Below are positions 28,726-36,858 of a DNA stretch of 64,000 bases, in pieces. Where the stretch lies: positions 1-64,000 of the forward strand of contig JADLHA010000048.1 in NCBI GenBank assembly GCA_020848995.1, given 5' to 3'. The DNA comes from Saprospiraceae bacterium. GTDB taxonomy: Bacteria > Bacteroidota > Bacteroidia > Chitinophagales > Saprospiraceae. How positions within the stretch are numbered: the stretch's first letter is position 1; the number at the start of each line of letters is the position of its first letter. The notes beneath the pieces were generated by a model. That model was given only the letters and a program-made list of their open reading frames with translations, did no database searches and was not told where the DNA came from. A program made the translations under genes and the position numbers.

Positions 28726-29304
28726 ATGTTTCGGATTGTCGGCAGCACGGGGAGTTCAAATAACAGCGAAGTAGCATTGCGATTTGCCTTGTGGATTGGT
28801 ATGGGGGCGATCGTAATGATGTTTGCTGCTTTGACCAGTGCATACATCGTGCGCAAGGCTGCAGGAAATTGGTATGAATTCAAATTGCCCGTACAGTTCT
28901 TTTACAGCACGATCGCTATATTGATCTCTTCTTATTTTACAGAGCGCGCCTGCAAGGCTTACAAACGCTCTGATCGAAAGGGTTATTTAGCCTCTGCTTT
29001 GGTGGTCATTTTACTTGGAGGCGCATTTATTGTGTCGCAGTTATTGGGTTGGCGCTCGCTTACTTCCTCCGGGGTCACGCTCGACCTGAATGTGAGCGGT
29101 TCCTTTTTGTACGCACTTTCAGGCCTGCATCTGGTTCATGTGCTTGGAGGCATGGCTGTGTTTTGTGCAGGATGGCTTGTCGTTTCTGATAGCAGGTTCC
29201 GTTTCACGCAGAAAGGGTGGGTGCGGCTGGACCTCGCACGGCAATACTGGCATTTTATCGGATTGCTGTGGATTTATCTGCTTGTATTTTTAATATTGCA
29301 ATAG
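28726..29304 (+). CDS. Cytochrome c oxidase subunit III, first copy
   Basis: 192 residues with five predicted helices, the short form of subunit III. Signature parts are MMFAALTSAYIVRK, SGLHLVHVLGGM and QYWHFIGLLWIYLLVFL. Starts 3 bases after ctaB, so the two are translationally coupled. Two subunit III genes in a row are common in Bacteroidota oxidase clusters. Confidence 0.92.
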   Translation: MFRIVGSTGSSNNSEVALRFALWIGMGAIVMMFAALTSAYIVRKAAGNWYEFKLPVQFFYSTIAILISSYFTERACKAYKRSDRKGYLASALVVILLGGAFIVSQLLGWRSLTSSGVTLDLNVSGSFLYALSGLHLVHVLGGMAVFCAGWLVVSDSRFRFTQKGWVRLDLARQYWHFIGLLWIYLLVFLILQ

Positions 29305-29314
29305 TTCATTGGAC

Positions 29315-30145
29315 ATGATGACAACTGATCAATCACTACAAAAGCCAGTCAGCAACTGGGATGGTGGAAGGGAACCCTTCAAGGCGAGCTATGGGAAGCT
29401 GATGATGTGGTACTTCCTGCTTTCGGATGCATTTACTTTTGCGGGATTCCTGATCTCCTATGGCGCTCTCCGCTTTAGCAGTCCCACCTGGCCGGTCCCC
29501 GACTTTGTTTTTTCATCACTGCCGGGAGGTATACACCACAAACCCCTGATCTTCGTGACCTTTATGACCTTTGTGCTCATCGTGAGTAGCGTCACAATGG
29601 TCCGTGCGGTTCAGGAAGGACACCGTTATAATAAAAAGGGGGTCGCCTTGTGGATGATGCTTACGATTGTTGGGGGACTCATTTTTTTGGCTTGCCAGGC
29701 CTGGGAATGGAGTACTCTCATGGGAAAGGAGCACATGACCATCCACGTCAATCCTTTTGGAACACACATCGAATCCGGAACTTACCTTGATGGTGACGGC
29801 CATGATGTTCAGAAGGGGGACCAGTTCGTGGCGGGCAAATCATACCTCATCCATAAACATGGCGATGAATGGGCCCCGCTGCGTTATCAAACCGAAAGCG
29901 GGGAGGTCAAACAACAGCAATTTGGACCGAAGGCATTTGGTGCTTTGTTTTATTTCATTACCGGCTTTCACGGATTTCACGTTTTCAGTGGTGTTGTTTT
30001 TTTGTCGATCATTCTCGTTAATGTGCTTTCCGGGATTTATGCAAACCGGAAAAATCATTACGAAATGGTTGAAAAAATCGGGCTTTATTGGCATTTTGTC
30101 GATCTGGTATGGGTTTTCGTTTTTCTGGTATTTTATCTTCTTTAA
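29315..30145 (+). CDS. Cytochrome c oxidase subunit III, second copy
   Basis: 277 residues from ATG 29315 (MMTTDQSLQK); the track start TTG 29309 adds only two residues. Helices MMWYFLLSDAFTFAGFLIS, FVTFMTFVLIVSSVTMV, LYWHFVDLVWVFVFLVFYLL and FHGFHVFSGVVF are typical of subunit III. A hydrophilic insert of about 70 residues (from KEHMTIHVNPFG to VKQQQFGPKAF) separates the third and fourth helices, making it longer than its neighbour. Confidence 0.92.
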   Translation: MMTTDQSLQKPVSNWDGGREPFKASYGKLMMWYFLLSDAFTFAGFLISYGALRFSSPTWPVPDFVFSSLPGGIHHKPLIFVTFMTFVLIVSSVTMVRAVQEGHRYNKKGVALWMMLTIVGGLIFLACQAWEWSTLMGKEHMTIHVNPFGTHIESGTYLDGDGHDVQKGDQFVAGKSYLIHKHGDEWAPLRYQTESGEVKQQQFGPKAFGALFYFITGFHGFHVFSGVVFLSIILVNVLSGIYANRKNHYEMVEKIGLYWHFVDLVWVFVFLVFYLL

Positions 30146-30166
30146 ACCGGTTACAAATAGTTTAAA

Positions 30167-30649
30167 ATGGCACATCTCAATTACGAAGCGGCTAAGCGAG
30201 TAGCATACCGAGGTTTTGTGATTCTCGGCGTTGTTACCATCGTGGAGGTATTCATCGCATTGCTTGGCAAAGGCTATATCGTTGACGGATTTCACCTTTC
30301 CCGACCGGTTATGTACCTCTCGATGATCTGTTTGTCGCTATATAAAGCCTACTACATCATTTTTGAGTTTATGCACATGCGCTATGAGTTACCCGGCCTG
30401 GTGCGCAGCGTGCTATTCCCTACGATTCTGCTCATTTGGGTAATTATTGCCTTCTTTTACGAGGGGGACACTTGGTTCCATTGGCGGGAGGCCGCCCGTG
30501 AAATCCCTGCAGAAATGCAATTGGGCAAACCTTCCGGGAATTCTGGATTGGTTCCGGTACATCCCACCGATTCCACGGAATCTGTGCACGGCGTTCCAGC
30601 GGATAGTGCCAAACCGGAAGGCCATGGGGGACCTTCCCATTCGCATTGA
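30167..30649 (+). CDS. Cytochrome c oxidase subunit IV-like (CtaF/CoxD type)
   Basis: 160 residues with three helices in the first 100, matching the small prokaryotic subunit IV (KAYYIIFEFMHMRYE is a typical segment). The last 60 residues are soluble, rich in Gly/Pro/Ser, and end GHGGPSHSH. It packs at the edge of the oxidase; no catalytic role is expected. Starts 21 bases after the second subunit III gene. Confidence 0.87.
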   Translation: MAHLNYEAAKRVAYRGFVILGVVTIVEVFIALLGKGYIVDGFHLSRPVMYLSMICLSLYKAYYIIFEFMHMRYELPGLVRSVLFPTILLIWVIIAFFYEGDTWFHWREAAREIPAEMQLGKPSGNSGLVPVHPTDSTESVHGVPADSAKPEGHGGPSHSH

Positions 30650-30682
30650 GTAACTTAAACACTTTCTAAACTTAAGCTCAGT

Positions 30683-31285
30683 TTGGTCAGGCTCCGGATA
30701 AAGCATACACTCGTTTTCATTGTCATCGTTGGGCTTCCACTAATCGCCTGGTTTTTCCTGAGCAAGGGCACCCAGTTGCGCAAGGAAGCGATGGCTCGCC
30801 TTGAGCCGAAAGGGGCTGTCGGACCATTTCAGATGTCCGTTGACAAGGATTCTATTTTCGATGCTGGCATGATGTCGGGCAACCGGTGGGTTGTGGGGAT
30901 CCTTGGTAGCGATTCTTTAAGGAGACGACAAATGCTGTTTTTTCAGGAGCTCATGAAGCAGGCAGGAGATGAATTTCCTGTTCATATCTTCACCATTGCA
31001 GCGATTGCCGCTGGGGAGCGAATTGAAGGAATTTCTGCAGAGATGGGTTTGCCTATATCGCCCGGCTGGGTTCGGGCTTATCTCGCCTCAGTTCACGTTT
31101 ACCCGTTTGCCCGGGGAGCCTTTGAAGTACCCAATGTCTATGCGGATAAGGATCTATTGATTTTTGTGGATGAAGAGCGCCGGATCCGGAATTATTACTT
31201 ACTTGAAGATGAGCTGGATCGCAAACAGGCCGTTCGGGATCTTCCGATATTTTACGCACTAAAAAATGTACATGCCCTGGAGTGA
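30683..31285 (+). CDS. SCO1-like membrane-anchored protein lacking the copper motif
   Basis: 200 residues from a TTG start; one N-terminal membrane anchor (about 8-26), then a thioredoxin-like domain. Position between subunit IV and DUF420 is where SCO copper chaperones sit, and the end (LIFVDEERRIRNYYLLED..RDLPIFYAL) matches the SCO C-terminal strand and helix. Where SCO has CxxxCP, this protein reads LGSDSLRRRQ, and the His ligand region reads EVPNVYADKDLL with no His. There is no Cys in the mature domain. It is probably a non-copper-binding relative with a structural or regulatory role; the SCO assignment rests on context and weak similarity. Confidence 0.6.
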   Translation: MVRLRIKHTLVFIVIVGLPLIAWFFLSKGTQLRKEAMARLEPKGAVGPFQMSVDKDSIFDAGMMSGNRWVVGILGSDSLRRRQMLFFQELMKQAGDEFPVHIFTIAAIAAGERIEGISAEMGLPISPGWVRAYLASVHVYPFARGAFEVPNVYADKDLLIFVDEERRIRNYYLLEDELDRKQAVRDLPIFYALKNVHALE

Positions 31286-31811
31286 TCAGGCTATCCGGCG
31301 ATTCAATGTCGCCGCAGGGATCATCAGCGCGCTTGCGTTGGCAGTCGTGGTCTCTATGAGGCAAATCAGGATTGAGACCTCGGTGGACTTTCGCTTTCTG
31401 CCTGTCATTCATTCTTCCCTGAACGCACTCTGCGCCGGGGTACTGCTGGTGGCTGTCTATCAGATAAAAAAGGGAAAAGTGAATACTCACAAACGCCTCA
31501 TGACACTTGCTTTGGCCATGTCCGCCTGTTTTTTGGTATCTTATGTAGTTTACCATACCACCACTCCTGAGGTCAGGTTTTGCCGTGAAGGCTGGGTAAG
31601 AGTTGTGTATCTTACCTTGCTGATTACCCATGTGGTGTTGGCGGCTGTGGTGTTTCCAATGATCCTTTTTACGTACGTGCGCGGACTGACCTTACAGATT
31701 GAGGCACATCGTCGTCTGGCGAAATATACTTTTCCAATTTGGTTTTATGTTTGCGTCTCCGGGCCCATTTGTTATTTGCTTTTAAGGCCCTGTATTGACA
31801 TGACCCCTTAA
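31266..31811 (+). CDS. DUF420 membrane protein
   Basis: 181 residues with five predicted helices. His residues in VIHSSLNAL, VVYHTTTP and LITHVVLA are at the positions conserved in DUF420, a family found with cytochrome oxidase genes (some members are called CtaM-like assembly factors). It overlaps the SCO-like gene by 20 bases, so translation is likely coupled. The start may be ATG 31266 or 31272. Confidence 0.85.
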   Translation: MYMPWSDQAIRRFNVAAGIISALALAVVVSMRQIRIETSVDFRFLPVIHSSLNALCAGVLLVAVYQIKKGKVNTHKRLMTLALAMSACFLVSYVVYHTTTPEVRFCREGWVRVVYLTLLITHVVLAAVVFPMILFTYVRGLTLQIEAHRRLAKYTFPIWFYVCVSGPICYLLLRPCIDMTP

Positions 31812-31820
31812 CGGTTTATC

Positions 31821-32054
31821 ATGACAAATCATGCATTGATCAAAATGCTCAGCGTTTCCCTTTTCCTGATGACTGCTTCCGTATTGGTGGCGCAATGCCC
31901 CATGTGTCGAATGGCTGCAGAAACCAATTTGCAGGGTGGAGGCACAGCGGGAAAGGGATTAAATGCTGGAATTCTTTATCTACTGGCCATACCTTACTTG
32001 CTCGTAGGCGTGCTTGCATTTCTTTGGAAAAGGCGGCAGAACACCATGCGTTAA
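31821..32054 (+). CDS. Small CPMC membrane protein of the cox cluster
   Basis: 77 residues: a signal-like N-terminus ending near VLVAQ, then CPMCRMAAE, a Gly-rich loop, and a C-terminal membrane helix (about 49-68) followed by KRRQNTMR. The CPMC motif right after the membrane segment would face the periplasm if the N-terminus is cleaved. Two Cys and two Met suggest a thiol or copper role. Ten bases after the DUF420 gene and last in the operon. Function unknown; similar small proteins are known at this place in Bacteroidota. Confidence 0.75.
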   Translation: MTNHALIKMLSVSLFLMTASVLVAQCPMCRMAAETNLQGGGTAGKGLNAGILYLLAIPYLLVGVLAFLWKRRQNTMR

Positions 32055-32112
32055 GTGGTGTTTTTGCGAATAGCCACTTCATTGAGATTCTTACCAGGTG
32101 CCATTCAATACA

Positions 32113-32147
32113 AATTAAAACAGCCGGGCAGCAATGCTGACCGGCTG
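32113..32147 (-). terminator. Rho-independent terminator of the small barrel gene
   Basis: On the minus strand CAGCCGG and its complement form the outer stem, with an inner CAGC/GCTG stem, followed by TTTTAATTTG. It lies 23 bases past the stop of the minus-strand barrel gene. On the plus strand there is no T tail, so it is not a clear terminator for the cox operon. Confidence 0.75.
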
Positions 32148-32169
32148 TTAGGTATCCATGGGATTTGGA

Positions 32170-32667
32170 TCAGAAGGTATACCGGATGGCCATGCCTCCG
32201 GATTCTTCCGTAAAGCCATTGCCCCAGCCAATAAACCGGAAAGTTGGAATCCAGTCGGCAGACAGGTTTAACGGAATGTCCTTGAATTTGTAGTCCAGAC
32301 CGATGTTGCCGCAAACGCCAAGGAAGAAACTTCCCTCGTTGTCGTTGTCGTAGTAGTCCCAATCGCCACCCCAGGCTCCGAGATTCGCGCCAAAGCCCCA
32401 ATACCAACGCAAGCCTTCTACAGACTTGATGTCGTTGTGCTTTTGGTAAAGCCCGGTCAGGCTGAAATAACTGTAGTCGTAAACACCTGCACCGTAATTG
32501 CGGTACAGCAAAATGGCTTCAACGGCAGCATCCTGGTTTAGAAAATGCTTACCAGTCAGGGCATACCCCCAAAAAGCGCGTAGCCCGACAGCCGTTTTGT
32601 AGTCCTGGGCTTTGAGCTGAAAACACGTGGCAATGAGCGCCACCAACAAGAGCATTTTAAGTTTCAT
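32170..32667 (-). CDS. Small outer-membrane beta-barrel protein
   Basis: 165 residues. A signal peptide (KMLLLVALIATCFQLKAQ) is followed by alternating aromatic strands such as YSYFSLTGLYQ, FFLGVCGNIGLDYKF and a C-terminal GGMAIRYTF ending in Phe, the usual last strand of an outer-membrane barrel. About eight strands fit the length. No specific family or ligand is recognised. It has its own promoter and terminator. Confidence 0.75.
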   Translation of the reverse strand: MKLKMLLLVALIATCFQLKAQDYKTAVGLRAFWGYALTGKHFLNQDAAVEAILLYRNYGAGVYDYSYFSLTGLYQKHNDIKSVEGLRWYWGFGANLGAWGGDWDYYDNDNEGSFFLGVCGNIGLDYKFKDIPLNLSADWIPTFRFIGWGNGFTEESGGMAIRYTF

Positions 32668-32696
32668 AGTAAAGTATTTGGGTTATCGCAATGGAA

Positions 32697-32726
32697 CAAA
32701 GGTATCTATATTGAGATATTCCGCAA
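32697..32726 (-). promoter_or_regulatory. Promoter of the small barrel gene
   Basis: On the minus strand TTG (32726-32724), 19 bases, then TACCTTTG (32704-32697). Both the -33 and -7 boxes and their spacing fit the Bacteroidota housekeeping consensus. The start codon is 29 bases downstream. Best promoter match in the window. Confidence 0.65.
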
Positions 32727-33401
32727 TTAAATTGTTTGCCAATTCACCGGATCCTTACCCTGCCCGGTCAAATAGGCATTGGCTTTTTCAAAATGACCGT
32801 TGCCGATAAAACCACCCCCGGCAAGAGGGGAGGGGTGAGGGCTCTCCAGGATGAGGTGTTTGGACGGGTCGATCAGTCCTTTCTTGGACCTGGCAAAATT
32901 GCCCCACAACATAAAGACGATTCCTGTGTAATGGAGGCCAACTTTGCGGATCACCTCATCGGTAAACTGATGCCAACCGAGGTTTTTATGAGAATTTGGA
33001 CTTTTATGTACAACCGTCAGGGATGCATTGAGTAAAAGTACACCTTGTGCAGCCCAGGGGCTGAGGTCGCCTTGTTTGGGAATTGGATAGCCATAACTGC
33101 GCTGGAGCTCTTTGAAGATATTCACAAGGCTGGGGGGCAGGGAAACTCCTGGTGGTACGGAAAAACAAAGACCCATGGCCTCCCCAGGGCCGTGGTAGGG
33201 GTCTTGTCCGAGAATCACCACCTTCAGACGTTTCAGCGGACAGGCATCAAAGGCCCTGAAGATCAGGGGCCCCGGAGGATATATTGCCTTACCCGATGCT
33301 TTTTCAGAGCGAAGGGTTTCCACCAGCTCCAAAAAATAGCCTTTACGGAATTCTTCCTCCAACAGCTTTTTCCATCCGGGCTCGATTTTTACCTGAATCA
33401 T
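32727..33401 (-). CDS. ung: Uracil-DNA glycosylase, family 1
   Basis: 224 residues. Removes uracil from DNA as the first step of base excision repair. The water-activating loop GQDPYHGPGEAMG, the uracil-binding LLLNASLTV, and the minor-groove/His loop SPHPSPLAGGGF are all intact. Stands alone; head-to-head with the plus-strand repeat protein gene. Confidence 0.97.
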   Translation of the reverse strand: MIQVKIEPGWKKLLEEEFRKGYFLELVETLRSEKASGKAIYPPGPLIFRAFDACPLKRLKVVILGQDPYHGPGEAMGLCFSVPPGVSLPPSLVNIFKELQRSYGYPIPKQGDLSPWAAQGVLLLNASLTVVHKSPNSHKNLGWHQFTDEVIRKVGLHYTGIVFMLWGNFARSKKGLIDPSKHLILESPHPSPLAGGGFIGNGHFEKANAYLTGQGKDPVNWQTI

Positions 33402-33403
33402 TG

Positions 33404-33411
33404 TAATTTTG
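33404..33411 (+). promoter_or_regulatory. Predicted promoter core for the repeat protein gene
   Basis: TAATTTTG matches TAnnTTTG and lies 32 bases before the ATG. The -33 box is not evident. Confidence 0.4.
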
Positions 33412-33443
33412 AAAATAGGATCGAACAGCTAATTTAGGGGATT

Positions 33444-35549
33444 ATGAAAAATGGGGTATGTATTCTGGTCAATCTGTCAATGGTTCTGGCTGCCACCGTG
33501 GGGGAGTCCGTGGCACAGCCGGTGAAGCATTGGTCAAGACTTTTTGGTGGGAAAAGTGCGGATGTGGCCCTGTCTGCGCTCAAATACAACGACACCGCTT
33601 TTGCTTTTGCAGGGCGAAGTTCTTCGGCGGAATTGCCTGGAACGAGGGGCGTCGACGATTTTCTGCTTGGGGTATTTACTTCAGATGGCAAGGCAGAACT
33701 TTTAAAAAAGTTTGGAGGTCCTTCGGTTGATGAAGCACGTGCCATAGAAAAACTTCCAAATGGCCTGGTCGTCATGGGGGGATACACCACCGCCAAAGGT
33801 GGGGATGTGTCGACTTTTTACGGGCTGACCGATACCTGGCTGGCTGCAGTCAACCCTGCCAATGGCAGTCTGGTCTGGGAAAAGACCCTGGGAGGGACAA
33901 ACAACGACCAGCTCAATGAACTGTTTTTTCTGGAAACTGGCAGGTTGTTTTTTGCAGGTCATACAAAATCGATCGATCGCGACGTGGCGATGGTTCCTAC
34001 CCGGGGACTGAACGACATCATGATCGGCTACGTCAACGAGTCTGGCGAACTCAACAAAATTGCAACCTTCGGTGGGACGAAAGACGAAACGGCAAAGAAG
34101 ATACTCGCAGCCGAAGCCTTCGGTGGCCAAATGCTCGTCTTCGGTGAGTCGAGTTCAGATGACCAGAACTTTGCGGGCCTGAACCGGGGCAAGCGGGATG
34201 TTTTTATACTCAAGATTAACAGGAATCTGAACCAGGTGTTGTTAAAAACCATTGGCGGGCCGGGAGATGAAACGTTCGCCGATGCAGTCCGCCTGCCGGG
34301 GAACAATTACCTGGTGTTTTGTATCGTCAACACCTCCGGTGGCCAAATCGATTCGCTGAAGGGAGGAAGAGACATATGGGTCGCCAAGATCAATTCACTG
34401 GGTGACCTGCTCTGGGGCAAGGTCATCGGAGGCAGCAAGGATGACGTTCCCATTGCCGCCGAGTTGCTTCAGGACGGAAACATCCTGCTGGCGGTCAATT
34501 CCATTTCCAACGATAAGGACATCAATATACAGCCCTACGGAGGAGGTACCGATGCCTTGCTCATGAAACTCGACACAAACGCCAATGTGCTTTGGAAGAA
34601 GTATTACGGAGGTACCGAAGGAGATGCTCCCAGCGCTCTGGTTTCAGATACGATGGGTAACTTTTACATGGCAGCCTCGACGTTTAGCATCGATTTTGAC
34701 TTGGATAGCTCGAATAAGTATCCACCGGATGTCTGGATTACGCGATTGTCAGAATGTCGGCCCTATTATGGAGATTATGCACTCGAAGTGTGCTACGGAG
34801 ATACGGCGATCGTCAATGGGAGATTGTATTATGTTGGCAATGAACGTGGCGTAGACACCCTGATCGGACAGAATTATCTGGGCTGCGACAGCATTGTGCG
34901 CAATTCCATTCATTTCATTGAAGCGGCAAGGACCCTGTCATTGGACACTTTGTGCTCCGACAGTTCCAAATTCGTAAATGGGATTTTATTCGATAAGGAT
35001 CATCTTCTGGATAGCTTTATGCTGGTATCGTCTCGGGGATGCGATAGCATTGCGACGCTTCAGATGACCATGCTCGAGCCCATCGGGTTGCTGGATACCC
35101 TGATCATCAAAGATGACGGTACCGGTAAAGGATGCATTGGCGTTCAGTTGACAGGTGGATGCGAGCCGTTTCAATACAAGTGGAGCACCGGGGCCGAAGG
35201 AACGTCCACAATCTGTAAATTGTTTTCCGGCTTTTATTCACTGACGGTGACGGATTGTCACGGATGCCCTGCTGAATTCAACTTTTTTGTGGCATCTACC
35301 GTGGAGGCCGACAACCCCCTTCCTCCGACGTTCCGAACGGTTCACACAAAGGAAACCCTTGAGCTGTTGTTTGGCAGGGACGGCATGTACGAGGGAGAAG
35401 TCGCCGATTTGACGGGACGCCTCATTTTCAGGTATAGCGGCAGAGGGGATAAGTTCGAAGTGGACCTCCGGAGTTTGCCGTCCGGTTTATACCTGCTCCG
35501 TTTCCGGCAGGAGGCTGGCGCCTCCGGGCAATTGTTGTTCATGCCCTGA
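33444..35549 (+). CDS. T9SS-exported protein with seven propeller-like repeats
   Basis: 701 residues. Signal peptide (1-24). Seven repeats of about 55 residues begin with [LKTVIY][FLIY]GG and an acidic residue a few positions later (LFGGKSAD, KFGGPSVD, TLGGTNND, TFGGTKDE, TIGGPGDE, VIGGSKDD, YYGGTEGD). This number suits a single seven-bladed beta-propeller. Two short modules with CYGD/CSD..NG..GCDSI follow, then a SprB-like Ig segment (YKWSTGAEGTST) and a type A T9SS tail (VADLTGRLI, LPSGLYLLRF). Predicted surface or secreted; ligand unknown. Confidence 0.85.
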   Translation: MKNGVCILVNLSMVLAATVGESVAQPVKHWSRLFGGKSADVALSALKYNDTAFAFAGRSSSAELPGTRGVDDFLLGVFTSDGKAELLKKFGGPSVDEARAIEKLPNGLVVMGGYTTAKGGDVSTFYGLTDTWLAAVNPANGSLVWEKTLGGTNNDQLNELFFLETGRLFFAGHTKSIDRDVAMVPTRGLNDIMIGYVNESGELNKIATFGGTKDETAKKILAAEAFGGQMLVFGESSSDDQNFAGLNRGKRDVFILKINRNLNQVLLKTIGGPGDETFADAVRLPGNNYLVFCIVNTSGGQIDSLKGGRDIWVAKINSLGDLLWGKVIGGSKDDVPIAAELLQDGNILLAVNSISNDKDINIQPYGGGTDALLMKLDTNANVLWKKYYGGTEGDAPSALVSDTMGNFYMAASTFSIDFDLDSSNKYPPDVWITRLSECRPYYGDYALEVCYGDTAIVNGRLYYVGNERGVDTLIGQNYLGCDSIVRNSIHFIEAARTLSLDTLCSDSSKFVNGILFDKDHLLDSFMLVSSRGCDSIATLQMTMLEPIGLLDTLIIKDDGTGKGCIGVQLTGGCEPFQYKWSTGAEGTSTICKLFSGFYSLTVTDCHGCPAEFNFFVASTVEADNPLPPTFRTVHTKETLELLFGRDGMYEGEVADLTGRLIFRYSGRGDKFEVDLRSLPSGLYLLRFRQEAGASGQLLFMP

Positions 35550-35568
35550 GGAGTTTGGCAAAGGGTAC

Positions 35569-35576
35569 TATCTTTG
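35569..35576 (+). promoter_or_regulatory. Predicted promoter core for tRNA-Arg
   Basis: TATCTTTG followed by CAGG fits the -7 consensus, 111 bases before the mature tRNA. It could also drive the DUF4412-like gene downstream. Confidence 0.4.
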
Positions 35577-35687
35577 CAGGCGTCGGAAAACAGCATACCG
35601 ATGCCCCGACAAATTTTTTCCTGTTCTCCTGAATACCGGGACCACAAATGCTTGCCAAAGGCCATGCTAGTTTGCTCCCGCAAAGGA

Positions 35688-35761
35688 GGTCCCGTAGCTC
35701 AGCTGGATAGAGCAACTGCCTTCTAAGCAGTAGGTCTCAGGTTCGAATCCTGACGGGATCA
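35688..35761 (+). tRNA. tRNA-Arg (anticodon TCT)
   Basis: 74-nt cloverleaf: acceptor GGTCCCG/CGGGATC with one G-T pair, D arm GCTC..GAGC, anticodon arm ACTGC-CTTCTAA-GCAGT giving anticodon TCT, variable AGGTC, T arm TCAGG-TTCGAAT-CCTGA, discriminator A. CCA is not encoded. Reads AGA and AGG codons for arginine. Confidence 0.97.
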
Positions 35762-35828
35762 CGATGGATTGAATCCGTCCGGTCTCAATCCGGACGTAAA
35801 AACATAGAATGACAATTGAAAGGCCTAT

Positions 35829-36563
35829 ATGAAAAGAGTTATTTTGACCAGTTTCTGTTTAGCAATCGCCATTGCCGGGTTTGGTCAGACCCTGTCGAAA
35901 GGAAAAATCCGCATGGCCGTAGAAAAAATATATCTGAACGGCGAGGAAGCCCCGGCTCAAATGGCCTCGACGCTTGGAAACATTCAGCTCGAGATCATTT
36001 CTGATGGCTTCCGTCAGAAAACGGCCATGTCGATGATGATGATGAATACGGTAACTTTTTTTGACTCCAGAACGGACAGCTTAAAGATGTTCATGGACCT
36101 CATGGGCAAAAAATACCTCGTTGAAGACAGCCGTTCAGGCATGCAGAAGGGTGACACCTTGGGCGGAAGCCGCAAACCTGAGGTCAAGATCGTTGAACAC
36201 CGGGATGATGTAAAGGAAATTCTAGGCTACCCCTGCTATCGAGTGGACGTCGCCATGAAGGCTCCGGTAGATGGAGGTGACGCGAAATCTGAGGCCAACA
36301 TTGAAATGAAGCTATACGTCACGGATAAGCTGAAGTTCGACGGTTCGTACGTGACCCAGGGTAAAGAAGCCATTCCTCTTAAGGGAACCCCGCTGGAGTA
36401 CACCATGCGCATGGGGGGCGGCAGTTTCGCAATGGAGATGCTGATGGTTGCAAAGGAGATTGGCTCCGAGGTGCCCGCAGATGCTTTTAATCCACCCTCA
36501 GGCAATTATAAAGTATACACCATGCAAGCGTTTCAGGAAGAAATGGGCCAAATGAAACGCTGA
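35829..36563 (+). CDS. Secreted DUF4412-like protein
   Basis: 244 residues. Signal peptide ends at FGQ (1-20). The rest is a beta-rich periplasmic or surface domain with the pattern of DUF4412: a Met-rich early part (TAMSMMMM), a paired-hairpin centre (ILGYPCYRVDV) and an ending PSGNYKVYTMQAF. One Cys only. No enzymatic motif. Sits between tRNA-Arg and the convergent yajC; the family is widespread and uncharacterised in Bacteroidota. Confidence 0.7.
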   Translation: MKRVILTSFCLAIAIAGFGQTLSKGKIRMAVEKIYLNGEEAPAQMASTLGNIQLEIISDGFRQKTAMSMMMMNTVTFFDSRTDSLKMFMDLMGKKYLVEDSRSGMQKGDTLGGSRKPEVKIVEHRDDVKEILGYPCYRVDVAMKAPVDGGDAKSEANIEMKLYVTDKLKFDGSYVTQGKEAIPLKGTPLEYTMRMGGGSFAMEMLMVAKEIGSEVPADAFNPPSGNYKVYTMQAFQEEMGQMKR

Positions 36564-36573
36564 ATTCCGTTTC

Positions 36574-36858
36574 CTATAACTCGAGTTGGTATTTGTCCCG
36601 GAGCGCCTCACTTCCTTCTCTGGAGATGGAGGACTTGAGCACCTTAATAAACGATTTTGAGTCCAGTTGCAATTCGACGACGAGGTCTTCGATTTTTGTA
36701 ATGCGCCCAACGATGCCAGCCTGGGTTACGATCTGGTCGCCTTTCTTGATCTCTGTTAAAAACTTGTTCTGGGCCTTTTGCTGCCGAGATTTGGGCAGGA
36801 TAAAAAATACGTACATGATCGCGAAAAGCACCACGTACAAGATGATCATACTTTGCAT
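36574..36858 (-). CDS. yajC: Preprotein translocase subunit YajC
   Basis: 94 residues: a single N-terminal helix (about 4-21) followed by the typical RQQKAQNKFLTEIKKGDQIVTQAGIVGRI cytosolic part. Accessory subunit of SecDF-YajC. Convergent with the DUF4412-like gene 10 bases away. No secDF is in the window. Confidence 0.95.
   Translation of the reverse strand: MQSMIILYVVLFAIMYVFFILPKSRQQKAQNKFLTEIKKGDQIVTQAGIVGRITKIEDLVVELQLDSKSFIKVLKSSISREGSEALRDKYQLEL

Noticed and set aside
32053-32079. AAGTGG/CCACTT hairpin as operon terminator
   Set aside because: Overlaps the stop codon, has a 15-base loop and no T tail.
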